DNA of 64,000 nt from Capillidium heterosporum (Eukaryota > Entomophthoromycota > Entomophthoromycetes > Entomophthorales > Capillidiaceae): assembly GCA_016630905.1 (NCBI GenBank), contig WBMQ01000013.1:620001-684000 (forward strand), written 5' to 3'. Shown in pieces: positions 43,983 through 55,831 of the stretch. A program made the translations under genes and the position numbers. The notes beneath the pieces are model-generated. The model was not told where the DNA came from and made no database searches. It saw only the letters and a program-made list of their open reading frames with translations. Position 1 is the first letter of the stretch. Every line of letters begins with the position of its first letter.

Positions 43983-45269
43983 TCATAATATTTGAACTAG
44001 AGAGAGACGGGCATTCCTTAGAAAAAAATCCCTAACTATAGGCGGTTCATGTACGAGTTTCAGAGACATAAGCTTATCAAAAGTAACGATTGGCATACAA
44101 GGGCTGGAAGGCTTACGCCTCTTCTTCTCAGGTGCTTTATCAGGGTAGAAGATAAAGGTAACAGTATGGCAGTCTCGGAGACCCTGCAAGAAGGGAATGA
44201 TGGAGCCGTCAAAGTACTGAAGGTCGAGATATACCTTTTTCAATTTAAATTTGGGGTTAAAGCCAAAATAGTGGGGCTTGATACCAACATCGGAAGTTAA
44301 AACAAGCTCCTCCAGGTTTGGAAAGGAGTTGAAGAACTCTCGGAAGGCCTTCCTTTTGCAGCTTACATCCCAAGTACCCCTGAATACCTTCAGGTTTCTT
44401 AATTTCAAACCGACTTGAAGGTCATCCTGTGGTACTGCGAGTAGGATGAACTCTAGCTTGGGTCGAAATAAAGTCAACAACCTACCGTTCATCTCTGACT
44501 TCATACCGGATATCAAGCGCTTGACGTTGGGCCAAGTGAAAGGGCTCATAAAGTACTCGATCAGTTGATTGTCATCTAAAGCGTCAAAGCTCAAGCTGAT
44601 TATATTGTCGAAGATTGGAAGGAATTCTAAGCTACAAGCTTGATAACCCTTAATCAACTCGAATGAAAACATTTTCAAGCTCGGTAAGTTCTTCTTGAGG
44701 TCTTGGAAAAAACTGGGATGCAGACGATGAGTGCTGAGTTTGAATACCTTGAGGCTGGGGCTCATGAAGGTTTCCATAAATTTGGTAGAGTCGATTCGCG
44801 TCAGTTCTAAACGTTCGAGGTAGATAAGTTTGTGTACGAATTTACTCGCATTAATCAGGGTTATAGACTCTGGACCAATAGATAGACCTTTAAGTCGTTC
44901 TAATTTATTCTGATGTAACTTGAAATGAGTGGTGAATTCAAATTCGCTATTTATAGCAACTTGGTAGTACTTCAAATTGATATAGCTACCAAAGCTGAAC
45001 TCGCTTACATTACCTGGACTGTACCTTGCTTCACTAATTATGCCCCTATACTCTTCAAAGTGTTGCTTCACGTACCTTAGGGCAGCTGGAGTGTCGAACT
45101 GTGTATCGCTCTCAAAGACTAAGTTGTTATGGATAGCCCTAAAGAGTAGAGGTTGGACTAAGCCGTGAAATAGATGATTGAGTTGGGTTAATTTGTAGGT
45201 ATCTAAATAGCTCAGATAAAGAACTATTTCTTCTAGAATGATCGTTGGTATGTTTCCTGAGCTAAACAT
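43983..45269 (-). CDS. F-box protein with Leu-rich C-terminal region
   Basis: An intronless frame of 428 residues. Residues 5-50 form an F-box (IPTIILEEIVLYLSYLDTYK, then LNHLFHGLVQPLLFR), the module that binds Skp1 in SCF ubiquitin ligases. The remainder is a run of irregular leucine-rich repeats (for example LERLKGLSIGPESITLIN and NLEELVLTSDVGIKP), which would present substrates. The target is unknown. Single-exon F-box genes with LRR-like tails are often numerous in fungal genomes. The ATG at 45269 places the F-box at the usual N-terminal position. Confidence 0.78.
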   Translation of the reverse strand: MFSSGNIPTIILEEIVLYLSYLDTYKLTQLNHLFHGLVQPLLFRAIHNNLVFESDTQFDTPAALRYVKQHFEEYRGIISEARYSPGNVSEFSFGSYINLKYYQVAINSEFEFTTHFKLHQNKLERLKGLSIGPESITLINASKFVHKLIYLERLELTRIDSTKFMETFMSPSLKVFKLSTHRLHPSFFQDLKKNLPSLKMFSFELIKGYQACSLEFLPIFDNIISLSFDALDDNQLIEYFMSPFTWPNVKRLISGMKSEMNGRLLTLFRPKLEFILLAVPQDDLQVGLKLRNLKVFRGTWDVSCKRKAFREFFNSFPNLEELVLTSDVGIKPHYFGFNPKFKLKKVYLDLQYFDGSIIPFLQGLRDCHTVTFIFYPDKAPEKKRRKPSSPCMPIVTFDKLMSLKLVHEPPIVRDFFLRNARLSLVQIL

Positions 45270-46635
45270 CGAAAAGTTTAATGTTGAGATAAAAGTATAT
45301 TTTTTGAACCAACTGCTTATATAGATTCAATCCTAAAATTTTCAAGTTTATCATTGGTTACATCAGAAAACCTGATTTCCAAACTTTGTTCACCTGTTCC
45401 AATTTCAAATATAAACTTGTAAAGTAAATTTAATACTATTATAGATATAGCCTGGAACAGAGAGAGTAGCTCAATTAGGGGTTTTTAGGCAACGTAGTTT
45501 TCAAAAGTAAATCTTAATCTCCAGTATATCTATGACCGTAATCATTTGGGATGAATAAATGGCCTCAATTAATCTGTTCAGAAATCTTTAAAAGATATTT
45601 AAAATATAGGACCCAAGTCAGTAAAGTACGAAGGCTTGTCTCATTCAATAGACTATAGGTCTAGAAACAAGAGTATTCAGTTTATCCCATCTAGTTTTCC
45701 TTGTTTGCTTGATAGAAATAAATTGGGTTATTTTCATTGATATAGTTGAGGCTCCTTTTATTGGACATTATTAACGTAATTGAAGAGTTAGTAGTGCCCA
45801 TTTCATAATAGCACTGCCTTTTAACTCAATTCTAGCCAACATGCTTTAAGATGAGGTTTATTAAAATAGAGTCATATATCTTGAGATCTAGTAACTTTAA
45901 CACTTTTCAGATGGTATTAATCTCAAATCTTGGAACTTAATTTATGGTACTGCCCTATTCAGATAGACTTGCAAAGTTTTACTATTAAGCTTATAGAAAG
46001 TCGCCAAGGCTTTCAGACCAGAGTAGTAAGTCAACTATTATACATTGAAGGTCGAAATAAAAAGTACCCAAAAATAACAGTTGAAAGACAGATTAAACTT
46101 TCTATTTAAAATCCTTATTGAATGTTACTGAGGATTCCATTTTGCTATTTTCTATATACCTAATTAAAGCACACACAATTGTATACTTTGCATTTTCTAT
46201 TTCTGATCTTTGCCAATACAGCCTCATTCTTACTTTCACATGGTAAAACATTATATATATTGTCATTTATATGACAAGTATGAAATTTACAATATTATCG
46301 ATCATCCAGTTTTGATACATCTCATTTCAAAATGCATATTGTCACTCAAAATATGGTACGTTGCCATATATCCATCCATTCATTCAACACTTGGATGGAG
46401 GATATCTTATTTTTAGCATAGCTAGACATCGACATTGGATTTTACTTATTTATAGGAGCAATACAAGTGGAGCTATCAGAGAAGTGAGATTGTAGGTTGT
46501 AGTAGAGATGAAATACAATGCTTTAAAACTATTTTACAACTACCAAACAGATATTTATCGGTAACCCTATGGAAATTAAACTTGTTCAAAGGTATATAAA
46601 CCCATGGTTACAAGTAAAAAGCCAATATAGAACAA
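45270..46635. other. 1.4-kb intergenic region
   Basis: Upstream region of the F-box gene. A 68-codon frame at 46210-46416 has no motif. Nothing else is supported. Confidence 0.55.
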
Positions 46636-47905
46636 ATGAAATCAACCATTTTTAATATATTCTATAATCTCAGTTGCTCAAACAGCAACTCAAGCTTACA
46701 ACAATTGCTTTGTTGGGAAGCGTTCACAAAGAACACTCACCAGCAGAGGTCAGCCAAGGGGCAATCGTAGCCAGTACTCTATAAAGGTTAAAAGTTGACG
46801 ATAAGGTTATATAGGGAGGAAGCTCGTTCTTGAAGCTTAATCCAGAGGTGATGAACGAATAGGAATACTCCAATTGTAGTCATAAGGTTAATGAACATAG
46901 TTGGATTCATTAGTTCAATAGAATTCTAGGGTTCGGTTCAGGTCAGGCAGCTCTCTAGCTTAGAGGGATTCCAATTTTCAGTTCTAAATTATACTATCAC
47001 AGTGAGTCTATACTATGTCAATAGCAGAAGAAAATAGCAAATGATTTTAAGGTTATTTAATAATTTCTTGATTTACTACTAAGTTCACTATGGGCCTTAT
47101 ATAAGTGACTTGTCTTTAGTAGTTGGTACTCTGGGTACTGGTAATTGATATTTTACCTAATTACCAGCACCAATGCCCATATTATTCTGGACAATCGTCA
47201 ATAGCTTTAGGTAGTGCAAAGGTTGATCAAGAACAGTCAGTGCTAAATTAAACACTTAATTCATGCTAAAGGGAAAGGGAAATTCTATCATTGATAGGGT
47301 AGATGCTGAACTGGTAGTCTATGAGCCCGGGATATAAGTCTGAGTTCTGATTATTAAGCGAAACTACGGCTTATTTAGAAAAATTTCCTTACATGCTTAC
47401 CCAAAGATACCAAGTACATTTACAACTACAATGGCTTCACTCAACAAGGACGCTCCAACCTGTTGGGATGAATCTTACAGCAAATGGAGTTGTGGACTCA
47501 AGCAGTACAGCAGATACCCTCAAGGTAAAAAAGATATTGCCGACTGCAAGTATCTCAACTCTAAGCCACAATACCTCAAATCTGACAATACATATAGCTA
47601 AAACTATTAAATATTCAAGACTAACAGTCCTAGGGTATTTATATAGTAATCCCAAAATAATTACAGTTAGAAAAGTATGAATTCAGCTTACAGCCAAAAC
47701 TATGATACCAGTTAAAGTCAACTCAACCTCAAGGATTGTAACGTCCTATCTTCCAATACTGTATAGCTCAAACTTAATGATGCATGCAGGAGTAACTATA
47801 GCCATGCTTATATCCTATCCGATAAGAATACACCCAGGTGTTGAAAGAAGAACAATTATAAAAGTTATAGTTGCCGTAAGCTGGTTTATAATATCTAGTG
47901 CTTAA
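46636..47905 (+). pseudogene. Coding-like tract, possibly a decayed secreted-protein gene
   Basis: Several pieces read like protein but do not join. Near 46640-46720 a hydrophobic segment followed by TATQAYNNC, then an Arg/Gln-rich piece, resembles a signal peptide and mature N-terminus after a one-base shift from the ATG at 46636. At about 47162-47245 another frame reads NYQHQCPYYSGQSSIALGS. From 47431 a 56-codon frame (start MASLNKDAPTCWDESYSKW) holds four Cys, and the same phase continues as Tyr/Asn/Ser/Cys-rich sequence with many stops. A different phase stays nearly open from 47345 to 47905, with one stop. I recognise no family. It may be a degraded gene, a gene with unrecognised introns, or chance. 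Confidence 0.3.
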
Positions 47906-48560
47906 GAGATGAAGTAAATATCCTAAGAATGGTTACTAAGATTTTTGAAATAAAGAATATAATTCTAGTAGATATTCTATTGTTGTGATAAGGATACTAC
48001 AATGACTACCAAATATTATCACTTTATATACTTGTAAGCTTTGCAACATAGGATTTAGCTCTTAGGGACACTGTAGTACTATAAACAATGAGTATATAGG
48101 TGTTTTTAATTGTATTCCGTGAATATGTTAGTATAAGATACCAGGCGTCATTTCTGTTGAGTGCAAACATTCTGTTCAAAGATTTTAACCATTATAAATG
48201 GTACATTCTCACTGCTTGCCTATCCTTTTCAAATTTAAAGTCAGAGAGTAGCCTTAGTTTAATTCTTTGTAAACTGATCAAGCTGGCAAGGCACTAAATA
48301 TCAATCAAACCTATATGAAATGAGTCAGTTACTGTGCCTTGAAGTTTTGAATTCCCAGCTTCTCTACAATCCCCATTCCACAGGTTTATAGCAAATAAAC
48401 TTCCCTAGATCCAAAGCTTTGGCAACCATTGGATTATTTATAGTGAAAAATGCTCCGAAAATTTCAAATCCAAAAGGTTATAAATTGAAGTCAAAGTTAG
48501 AGATGGCCAAAATCTTTTGTACAACTTTTAAAGTTTTAGAAAGTAGTTTGCAACAGCAGC
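47906..48560. other. Upstream region of the PheRS alpha gene
   Basis: AT-rich, with a motif-free 65-codon frame at 48100-48297. No gene is supported. Confidence 0.55.
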
Positions 48561-50595
48561 ATGTCAATAAGCAGCGACCAGTTACAGAGTGCCATCCTCA
48601 ACCGATTGGACAAGGAGACCTCCTTCTCAACTAAGGGTTGGGCTATCAATAATATTAGTTTGGACCAACAGGTCATTTTGGGAGCTTTGAACTCATTACT
48701 ATCTAAAGAGGTAAATTTTGCCAGAGCTTGTTTTTATCCATATGTATCATTGTTATCTTTAAAAACTAAATTTGAGTATAAATTTTCAACAAAAATATAC
48801 AAGGCTTTCTAAAGGCTTTGAATTTAATTTAAAAGTAACAATACTGAAACCAGTGTTATATAGATGGTACAATACGAAATCGAAGATAAAGAAGTTTGGG
48901 TGCTTACTGAAGAAGGTAAAACCATAGCTGCTGAAGGTTCCCACGAAGCCAAAGTCTTTGAAGCCGTACCAGTTGGTGCCGAAGGTATTTCCATTGCTGA
49001 AATCCAGGTACAGCTATTTTATAACAAAGTCATTAAAAGTTATTTAGAAATTGTTGGGTGATGTCGCCAAAGTTGGACAAGGTAAAGCTTTCAAAAACAA
49101 GTGGATCAAGAAAGTCGGTGGCAATTTAGTTCGTGAGGTAAATACGATTAACTAAATTCATTGATTTACAGATTAAATAGGCTGAAACGATCGTCGACCA
49201 AACTCGATTGGATTTAGTTGAAATCCTCAACAGCTCTTCTCACAGTAGCAACGATGTACTTAAAGAACTTAAACGTCGTAAGCTATGTGACTCAAAGTAC
49301 AAAGCCACTATAAACTACCGTCGATGTTGACTTTTAAATAGGAAAGTAGTTAGCTACCAGGTTTCCAAGGGAACCAACTTCTCATTGACCGTCACTAAGC
49401 AAGCTACCGATCTCACTGTCGAAATGCTCCAAAAGTACAAGCTCCTTTCTACATTACATATATTAATAGCTTGGATAGTGACCTATGGAAGACTTTATCC
49501 TTCAAGCAGTATAACTTTGACGCCGTAGGTTTAGTCCCCAACAGTGGTTATCTCCACCCTCTGTTGAAGGTACGTCAGGAGTTCCGCCAGATCTTTTTCG
49601 AACTAGGGTACACAACCTTATCATCCCAATACTTACTCTTTTCAAAGGTTCCAGGAAATGCCTGCCAACCGTTACGTCGAATCATCCTTCTGGAACTTTG
49701 ACGCCCTCTTCCAGCCTCAACAGCACCCGGCCCGTGATGCCCACGACACCTTCTTCATCAAAGACCCACCTACCTCCAACAAGTACCCTCGCGACTACAT
49801 GGAGCGCGTCAAGAAGGTCCACTCCGAGGGAGGTTACGGTTCCTGGGGTTACGGCTACGACTGGAAGGAAGCTGAAGCTGAGAAGCTCCTACTCCGTACC
49901 CACACCACTGCCGTATCAGCTAACATGCTCTACCAGATCGCTCAACAGGTAACACTTCCAAGATTGACTTTACTTACCCATGTTTAAGCCTGAGTTCAAG
50001 CCAACCAAGCTCTTCTCCATCGACCGTGTATTCCGTAACGAGACTGTTGACGCTACCCACTTGGCCGAGTTCCACCAAGTCGAAGGTGTCATCGCTGACC
50101 GTAACTTGACCTTAGGTGATCTCATCGGTTTCCTGAACGCCTTCTTCCAGAAGATGGGTAAGTAATTTACCAGTAGTTAATCTAATTTCCTGTAGGTGTC
50201 AACAAGTTACGCTTCAAGCCTGCTTACAACCCTTACACTGAGCCTAGTTTGGAGATCTTCTCGTACCATGAAGGTGAATTTTTATGCTGCAACTAATGCT
50301 GATCGTTAATATAGGTCTTGGTAAGTGGGTCGAGATCGGTAACTCTGGTATGTTCCGTCCTGAGATGACGGAGCCCATGGGTCTAGACAAGGATGTACGT
50401 GTCATTGCTTGGGGTCTCTCATTGGAACGCCCCACTATGATCAAATATGGTATCGACAACATTAGATCCTTAGTCGGTCACAAGGTCGATTTGGATATGA
50501 TCCATACGAATCCTATCTGCCGGTAAGCTTGTAAATGCTTTGGAGTTTATACTAATGTGAATACCTTTAGCCTGGACCAGGAAGTCGAACATTAA
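48561..50595 (+). CDS. FRS2: Cytosolic phenylalanyl-tRNA synthetase, alpha subunit
   Basis: Eleven exons join in phase: 48561-48710, 48864-49007, 49048-49137, 49181-49296, 49342-49434, 49470-49607, 49648-49948, 49989-50157, 50196-50273, 50315-50522, 50571-50595. The product is 503 residues, the usual length of the eukaryotic alpha subunit. The N-terminal helical tRNA-binding region is followed by the class II catalytic core: [14 protein letters not shown], then motif 2 ([22 protein letters not shown]), then motif 3 ([15 protein letters not shown]). The enzyme forms an alpha2-beta2 tetramer that charges tRNA-Phe. Introns are 35-48 nt except the first (153 nt). The last exon encodes only the end of CRLDQEVEH and the stop codon. 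It is the most intron-rich gene in the window. Confidence 0.95.
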
Positions 50596-51110
50596 ATTTA
50601 TTTGGAGGTTGCTACTTGAATTAAAATTGAGTTTTCGGTCTTCTAAACTACATTGTTTTAAGATTTAGTGCTGTTGTTTTGTGTAGAGTGCTTGAATATT
50701 AAAATTACTCTATTCTTTTTGCTTACTAAGATATTACTAATATGGCTTATAACGTTTGTATACATATTGCTAGACTAGATCCTTGTTCTATATCTTTTGT
50801 AATTCTAATAGTGCTTCACAAATCTAAAGCAAAATAGTAAATAGAATAGATGCAGCATTTTTGCTACTCAAATCTTTTGAAGGAAATAAAAAATGATCTT
50901 TATATAAAAATGCTGAAAATAAGAGTCTATTACTATGCCAATGTTTAGAACCTACAGATAGTTATATTGAAATACAAGGGCGCAGTACTAAAAGATATAT
51001 TATAGAACAAAAAAATCTAAAGATACAAAATACCTACCCAACACCATATATTAGCTGGAATTTATCCACTTGCTAGACAGGCAAAATTTTTAATTCCAAC
51101 TTGTAAGCCT
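50596..51110. other. Convergent 3' spacer
   Basis: AT-rich flanks of the converging PheRS alpha and NDUFA11-like genes. No other feature is seen. Confidence 0.6.
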
Positions 51111-51758
51111 TTAATTGGTGGGGTAGTAGTTCTTACGGTATTCCTTAATCAACTCGGCTTCATCCTTCGACTTTTGCATATTCTCTTCCGACTCGAAGAA
51201 GCGTTCACGGCGCAGCTGACGCTGGACGATATCCTCACCTTGGTAGAGACCTAGCATGTTGGCACCGGTGTAGCCATATAGCCACATACCAAACCCACCA
51301 ACGAAGGTTCCGAAAGCTAAGCTACGGAAATCTCTACCTAAATAAAAATAAGACTTTGAACAAAATTATCAAATATAAAGAGTGCTAAAAATGAAAAAGT
51401 AATAGGTTTACAAGCTTACTTCTAGCACCGGCTACGAAACCAGCTAAAGCACCACCAATGGTGTGGTTCCAGTAGTCATCTTTCTCACGGACTTGCTGGG
51501 CTAGGCAGGCAGTCGCAGTGTAGGCAAAGCCAATGGCACCTAAAAAGCAGTAAGTACAATCGAAAGCTTAAATCAACAAATTTAAAATATCTTACCAAAG
51601 TATCCAATATCACCACCAGTCCTGGTGAAAACACCCAAAGTACCAGCCTTGTGTACTTGGGTAGCGTTCTTGTAGGCACTAACCAGTAAACCAAATCCAG
51701 CTAAACGAGCAGCTGAACTTCCACCTTCTACCATACAGTTCTTTTCGCCAGCAGTCAT
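51111..51758 (-). CDS. NDUFA11: Mitochondrial complex I subunit NDUFA11-like (B14.7)
   Basis: Three minus-strand exons (51758-51596, 51539-51420, 51337-51111) join in phase to 169 residues, with introns of 56 and 82 nt. The protein has four short hydrophobic segments with Gly-rich helices of the Tim17/Tim22 superfamily (AARLAGFGLLVSAYKNAT, FTRTGGDIGYFG, WNHTIGGALAGFVAGAR, FGTFVGGFGMWLYGYTG) and a charged C-terminal tail. This arrangement and length fit the accessory subunit B14.7 of NADH:ubiquinone oxidoreductase, which sits in the inner membrane. A different Tim17-family member is possible, but the Glu/Arg-rich tail after the last helix favours complex I. Confidence 0.75.
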
Positions 51759-52748
51759 TTCGATCTCGTATTCAATACCTTATCTAAATTTTGGAATTGG
51801 TTGGTAAGTTTGCTATTTTCGATAGTTTGAGAATATAGAATTGAAGTCCGTTCTATAAATTTATAAAGGATTTAAAAACAGGTGAACGATACTTGGTTGA
51901 GAAAATGTATATAAAAATCTAAATGCTAGCAATGCTCTAATATTTACTTGTGTCTAGAAAACGTTGGAAGTTTACTTTCCACTAAATCTAATCTTTTGAT
52001 TGCAATCAAAGTTTTCTTGCTTTTGGGTTAGATTGAAACGAATAGAATTATAGGATATGTTAAATTGGCGTTATTTATTGGATGGTTATTTTGATACTTT
52101 AGCTCTTTTCTAGCTAACATAAAGATCTATTCAAGTGTATAGTGAGTATATCAACCAATTTGATGAAATAAAGGATAAGTAGCTGGTATTGGACAATAAT
52201 ATATCTTTTTACATACACTAAACTTTATATACTATTAGGAATATCATTCGCCAAGTCTAACTTGTATAGAAAGTGTATGGTATTGTAACTAAAGTAATTT
52301 CAAACACTATCGATTTAAATATGATTAACCATTAGTCAGAAATCAATAGAATACAGGTGCTTCATAAATCACATAATAAAAAAGAAACATACATCCTCAT
52401 CGTTTTATAGTGATATTTATTGGAAAACACTATCTAATAAAAATAGATTCGTTTACTTTAGCTTTTAAACTTAACATCAAGCATATCAATATAAATAGTA
52501 TATATTTTGCAAAATAAAAGTACACTTATATAAAGCATGTGCTATATCAAAATATCAAATGTATTGAAATAAATAAATTATAAACTTCTCGAGTACAAAT
52601 AGAATAGGAGTTTTCTTTTACTACAAATTAAAGTTTGAAAATATATTTAAAGGTACATCTAATAAAGTATAATGGGTATACCATAAGCTTTAAATGCAAT
52701 TGTTAACTAAAATTGACAATTCGATATAAGTTCCAAGCAAAAAAGCTA
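51759..52748. other. 1-kb AT-rich intergenic region
   Basis: Upstream region of the NDUFA11-like gene and 3' flank of the thiolase gene. No frame or element is supported. Confidence 0.6.
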
Positions 52749-54307
52749 CTAAAGTTTACTTTTGTACCCACCTTCTCCAAAATTCCCATCGAACTTCTGG
52801 TACAGTGCAACGACGCAAGCCGTTCCAACTCCCAAGTTATGTTGGAGTGCAAGCTTAGGATTGGGAACCTGACGCGCTTTTTCAACTCTATGAGTAAGCT
52901 GCTTAGATAATTCGTAACACTGAGCTAAGCCGGTAGCACCGAGTGGATGCCCTTTACCAATGAGACCGCCACTAGGGTTGACTATAACCCTACCGTCAAA
53001 TTGAGCAAGCTCGCCACCATCCGTCTTAATCCATTGCATGGAGTCGAGGAACTCGCCAGCTTTTCCAGGTGGGCATAGACCTAAAGCTTCGTAATGAACG
53101 AGCTCATTAGGCGCGTAGCAGTCGTGTAATTCAACCAAATTAACGTCTCGTAAAGATTTTTGTGTTTTCTCCATAATTTTTTGTACAGCGATCCCGCCCT
53201 AACTTACCACCGACTGCGTCAAAGGCACTCTTGTCATAGTCAGCCCGGTCGCTTAACATCTCCATAGCTAATATCTCTACAGCGTTGGCTTGGAGGTGGG
53301 GATTGGCTTTCAAAAAGTTTTCACTAACAACGATGACGCAGGCACCACCATCTGCCTAAGGTTAAAAACAAAAGTATATATTCAGTATATATCGAAGTAA
53401 TAACCAATCTTACCGCTGGGCTGGCCATCTCAGTATAGATGAGCTGCGTCAACTTATACTTGGGATCTACCATCTTGTCCATAGGGATGACCTTACCGGC
53501 ACAAGCTTTAGGATTCAAAGAGGCGTGCTTGTGATTCTTGTAAGCGATCTTTTGGAAAGCCTTCTTGTCAAGCTTATTCTTAGCCATGTACTCCAAACCG
53601 ACACTGGTAAAGAGTATCATAGCCCCTGAAGTCATTGGGTTGAGTTTGGGATGCAGTTCCATCTCCTCAATGGGGAATTTGTTGAGCACGACGTCAAAGT
53701 GGGGGGCGGTGGGCTTAGGGGCGTTCGGATAATTTTCACTGAGACCGCGCTATACGTTTTAAATTAAAATGCATAACCAAACGGTTGGATTACCTCCATC
53801 TTCTCAAAGCCTATATATTAAGTTTAGTTGGTTATATAGACAATTGGATATATTAAGCTTACCTGCTGCCATTACACAGTCATTGCCAGCTTCTACCAAC
53901 CTCTTAGCTAAGAACAGAGCTGAGGAACCAGAGGCACAGTTGTTGTTTACGTTGAACACGGGGACCGAAGTTAAACCAACCTCTTGATGAAGTTAAGCTA
54001 CCAAAATCATGACTAAAGCTTACCTCGGAATACCCTTTGGCCTGAAGTTGAATCACCGTAGCAGTAACTGGCAACTACCGCTTCAACCCTTTCTACATCC
54101 AACTTACAGTCTTTCAATGCCTCCTCAATAGCCTCCTTACCAATATCTAATTCTTTTAATTATATTTATAGCTGACTATCGTTACCAGTATACTGCCAAT
54201 CGGGATTCCGGCCAGCTCGCTTGAACCTAAACACAAAATTGGTTTTAATAATACATACTAAGTATTACATACTTGGTCATACCAACACCTACAACAAAAG
54301 TCCTCAT
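52749..54307 (-). CDS. Peroxisomal SCPx-type thiolase, one frame break
   Basis: Seven minus-strand exons (54307-54273, 54226-54186, 54146-54024, 53983-53873, 53810-53794, 53749-53414, 53355-52749) encode a type-2 thiolase like the SCPx thiolase domain. Residues visible include the nucleophile Cys in NNNCASGSSA, His in VELHDCYAPNELVHYE, and GKGHPLGATGLAQCYEL with LGVGTACVVALY at the end. The C-terminus SKL is a peroxisomal PTS1 signal. It should cleave branched or straight 3-ketoacyl-CoA in beta-oxidation. In exon 7 one surplus base near 53190 (minus-strand GATCGCT) breaks the frame; without it the product is 422 residues. Alternatively a 61-nt GTAAGT...AG intron (53147-53207) gives 402 residues but removes a helix conserved in SCPx enzymes. 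Exon 5 is only 17 nt. Confidence 0.85.
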
Positions 54308-54510
54308 CGCTAATCAAATTGTTTTCGATGCTACTAAAATTTATAAAGCAGTCCAAGTTGAAAATTCGACTTTTATGTTGCTGGATATGTCACCCTTAAA
54401 TTTTGACGTCACATTGTCAGAAACATGGAAATGAACTCCAAGCTAGAGAAAAGGAAAAATAGCATATAAGAAATAAGCTTTATTATTCAACAGGTTTAAG
54501 GTTTAGTATA

Positions 54511-55502
54511 CTATCCCAGCATCCTACATTCCAACCCAAACCTGTGATCCTCTACAAACAGGTGATCGGCAAACCACCAATTTTTAACCGTGTTGGCCCC
54601 ATTCTCATTCTCTTTGATCGGTAGCTTGAAAAGGGGCAGATCAGTACCTTCAACCTTTTGGTCATTTTCGTCGGTCCAGATTTCATGAGGAAGATGCATG
54701 TAGTTCAAATTACTGTCGGGGAGGTGGGGTATAGGATCCTTCTTGTTGGTGAAGCGTAACGAATTCAAATTCTGAGTGGCGTTGAACTCACCTAGCAATT
54801 CTTGGACAAAGGCTTTGTTTCCAACGCGAGGGCTACCGAACGTAACTAAATGGTACTGGAACTTTTGAAAGTCGGGGTCGTCGATAAGGTCGGCTGCCAG
54901 TAAAGTAGCTAGAGCTCCACCTAAGGAGTGGCCAGTTATCAATATGGAGTCGATGTTTGTTTCGGTTGAAAGTAAGTTTCTCAGGAATAGGAGGTTGGGG
55001 TTCATCAAAGCCATGTACATCTTGTAGAACCCGTAGTGGACTTTACCAATGTGAGTCTCTCGTGGTGAAGCTGAGGTCATCAGATCATAGAATAGGTTCT
55101 GTACGTTGTTGGATCTACAAATTCATTAGCTAAAGATTTGAAAATAAAAATATACCCTTTGTAAGAGATTACTAACTGGTTGTTGTTGCTATCATGGGCA
55201 ATAAAAACGCTTGTTCCAAAGATCCACTCCGAGTTGTAATACAGCACATTCAAGTTGTATTTTGAACAGGGGAAGCCACAGTTCCAATGCTTTAAAAAGT
55301 GAAAGTTGCAGTAAGCAGCCGATGCGTAAAACTTTGCTCTCTCAGCTATACTTCCAACTGCATTATCAGCTGGCTTAAACTGAGTTGTGTTGACTTCAGG
55401 TAGAGTAAAATTGTGTTTTTTGTCCGCTTGAAATGTATGCTGAGTGGAGCTAAAAAGTTGGGTTAAAAGTGCCAACAACGTCAGCTTAAATATGAATAGC
55501 AT
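54511..55502 (-). CDS. Secreted class 3 lipase, copy 1
   Basis: Two exons (55502-55156 and 55114-54511) with a 41-nt intron give 316 residues from the ATG that starts a signal peptide (MLFIFKLTLLALLTQLFSS). The fold is the fungal class 3 (Rhizomucor-type) lipase. The nucleophile elbow is GHSLGG, the catalytic Asp lies in KKDPIPHLPD, and the likely His is in FADHLFVEDH near the C-terminus. The enzyme would hydrolyse triglycerides outside the cell. It is divergent to PEX2 across about 330 bases and lies just 3' of the thiolase start, so a lipid-use context is visible on both sides. Confidence 0.9.
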
Positions 55503-55831
55503 GTTATATGGGTTTATAAAATTGAGCTTGAATGAAGTGTTGGGTTTATGGTCAAAGAGATAAAGAAGTTTGGATTGTAGTTTTCCGCAAAGTTGCCTCT
55601 TAAAATGTAGTATAATGAGCCTGAACTTTAGCTTAGTCACCTTTCAGGTGCAAAGCTTGGAAAAGCTTGAAAGAACCTTCGATTTTGATCAGATTTGGGA
55701 CCAGCCTCCAACATCCCAGTTTCAACTTTCAAAGAAATGGTATGACGTACTTTATGCAACCAAAATCCGAAATTTGAAGGTGGAAAATCTTAAAAGGAGA
55801 GACATTGAATAGTTTCATCAAGTTTGGCACC
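55503..55831. promoter_or_regulatory. Shared divergent promoter region, lipase / PEX2
   Basis: About 330 bases separate the two divergent starts, so control elements are probably shared. A 65-codon frame (55618-55812) crosses it on the plus strand, with no motif; it could be 5' leader of PEX2. I cannot name a specific factor site. Confidence 0.4.

Noticed and set aside
46921-46960. GGTTCGGTTCAGG resembling a tRNA B box
   Set aside because: No paired acceptor or anticodon stem can be formed around it.
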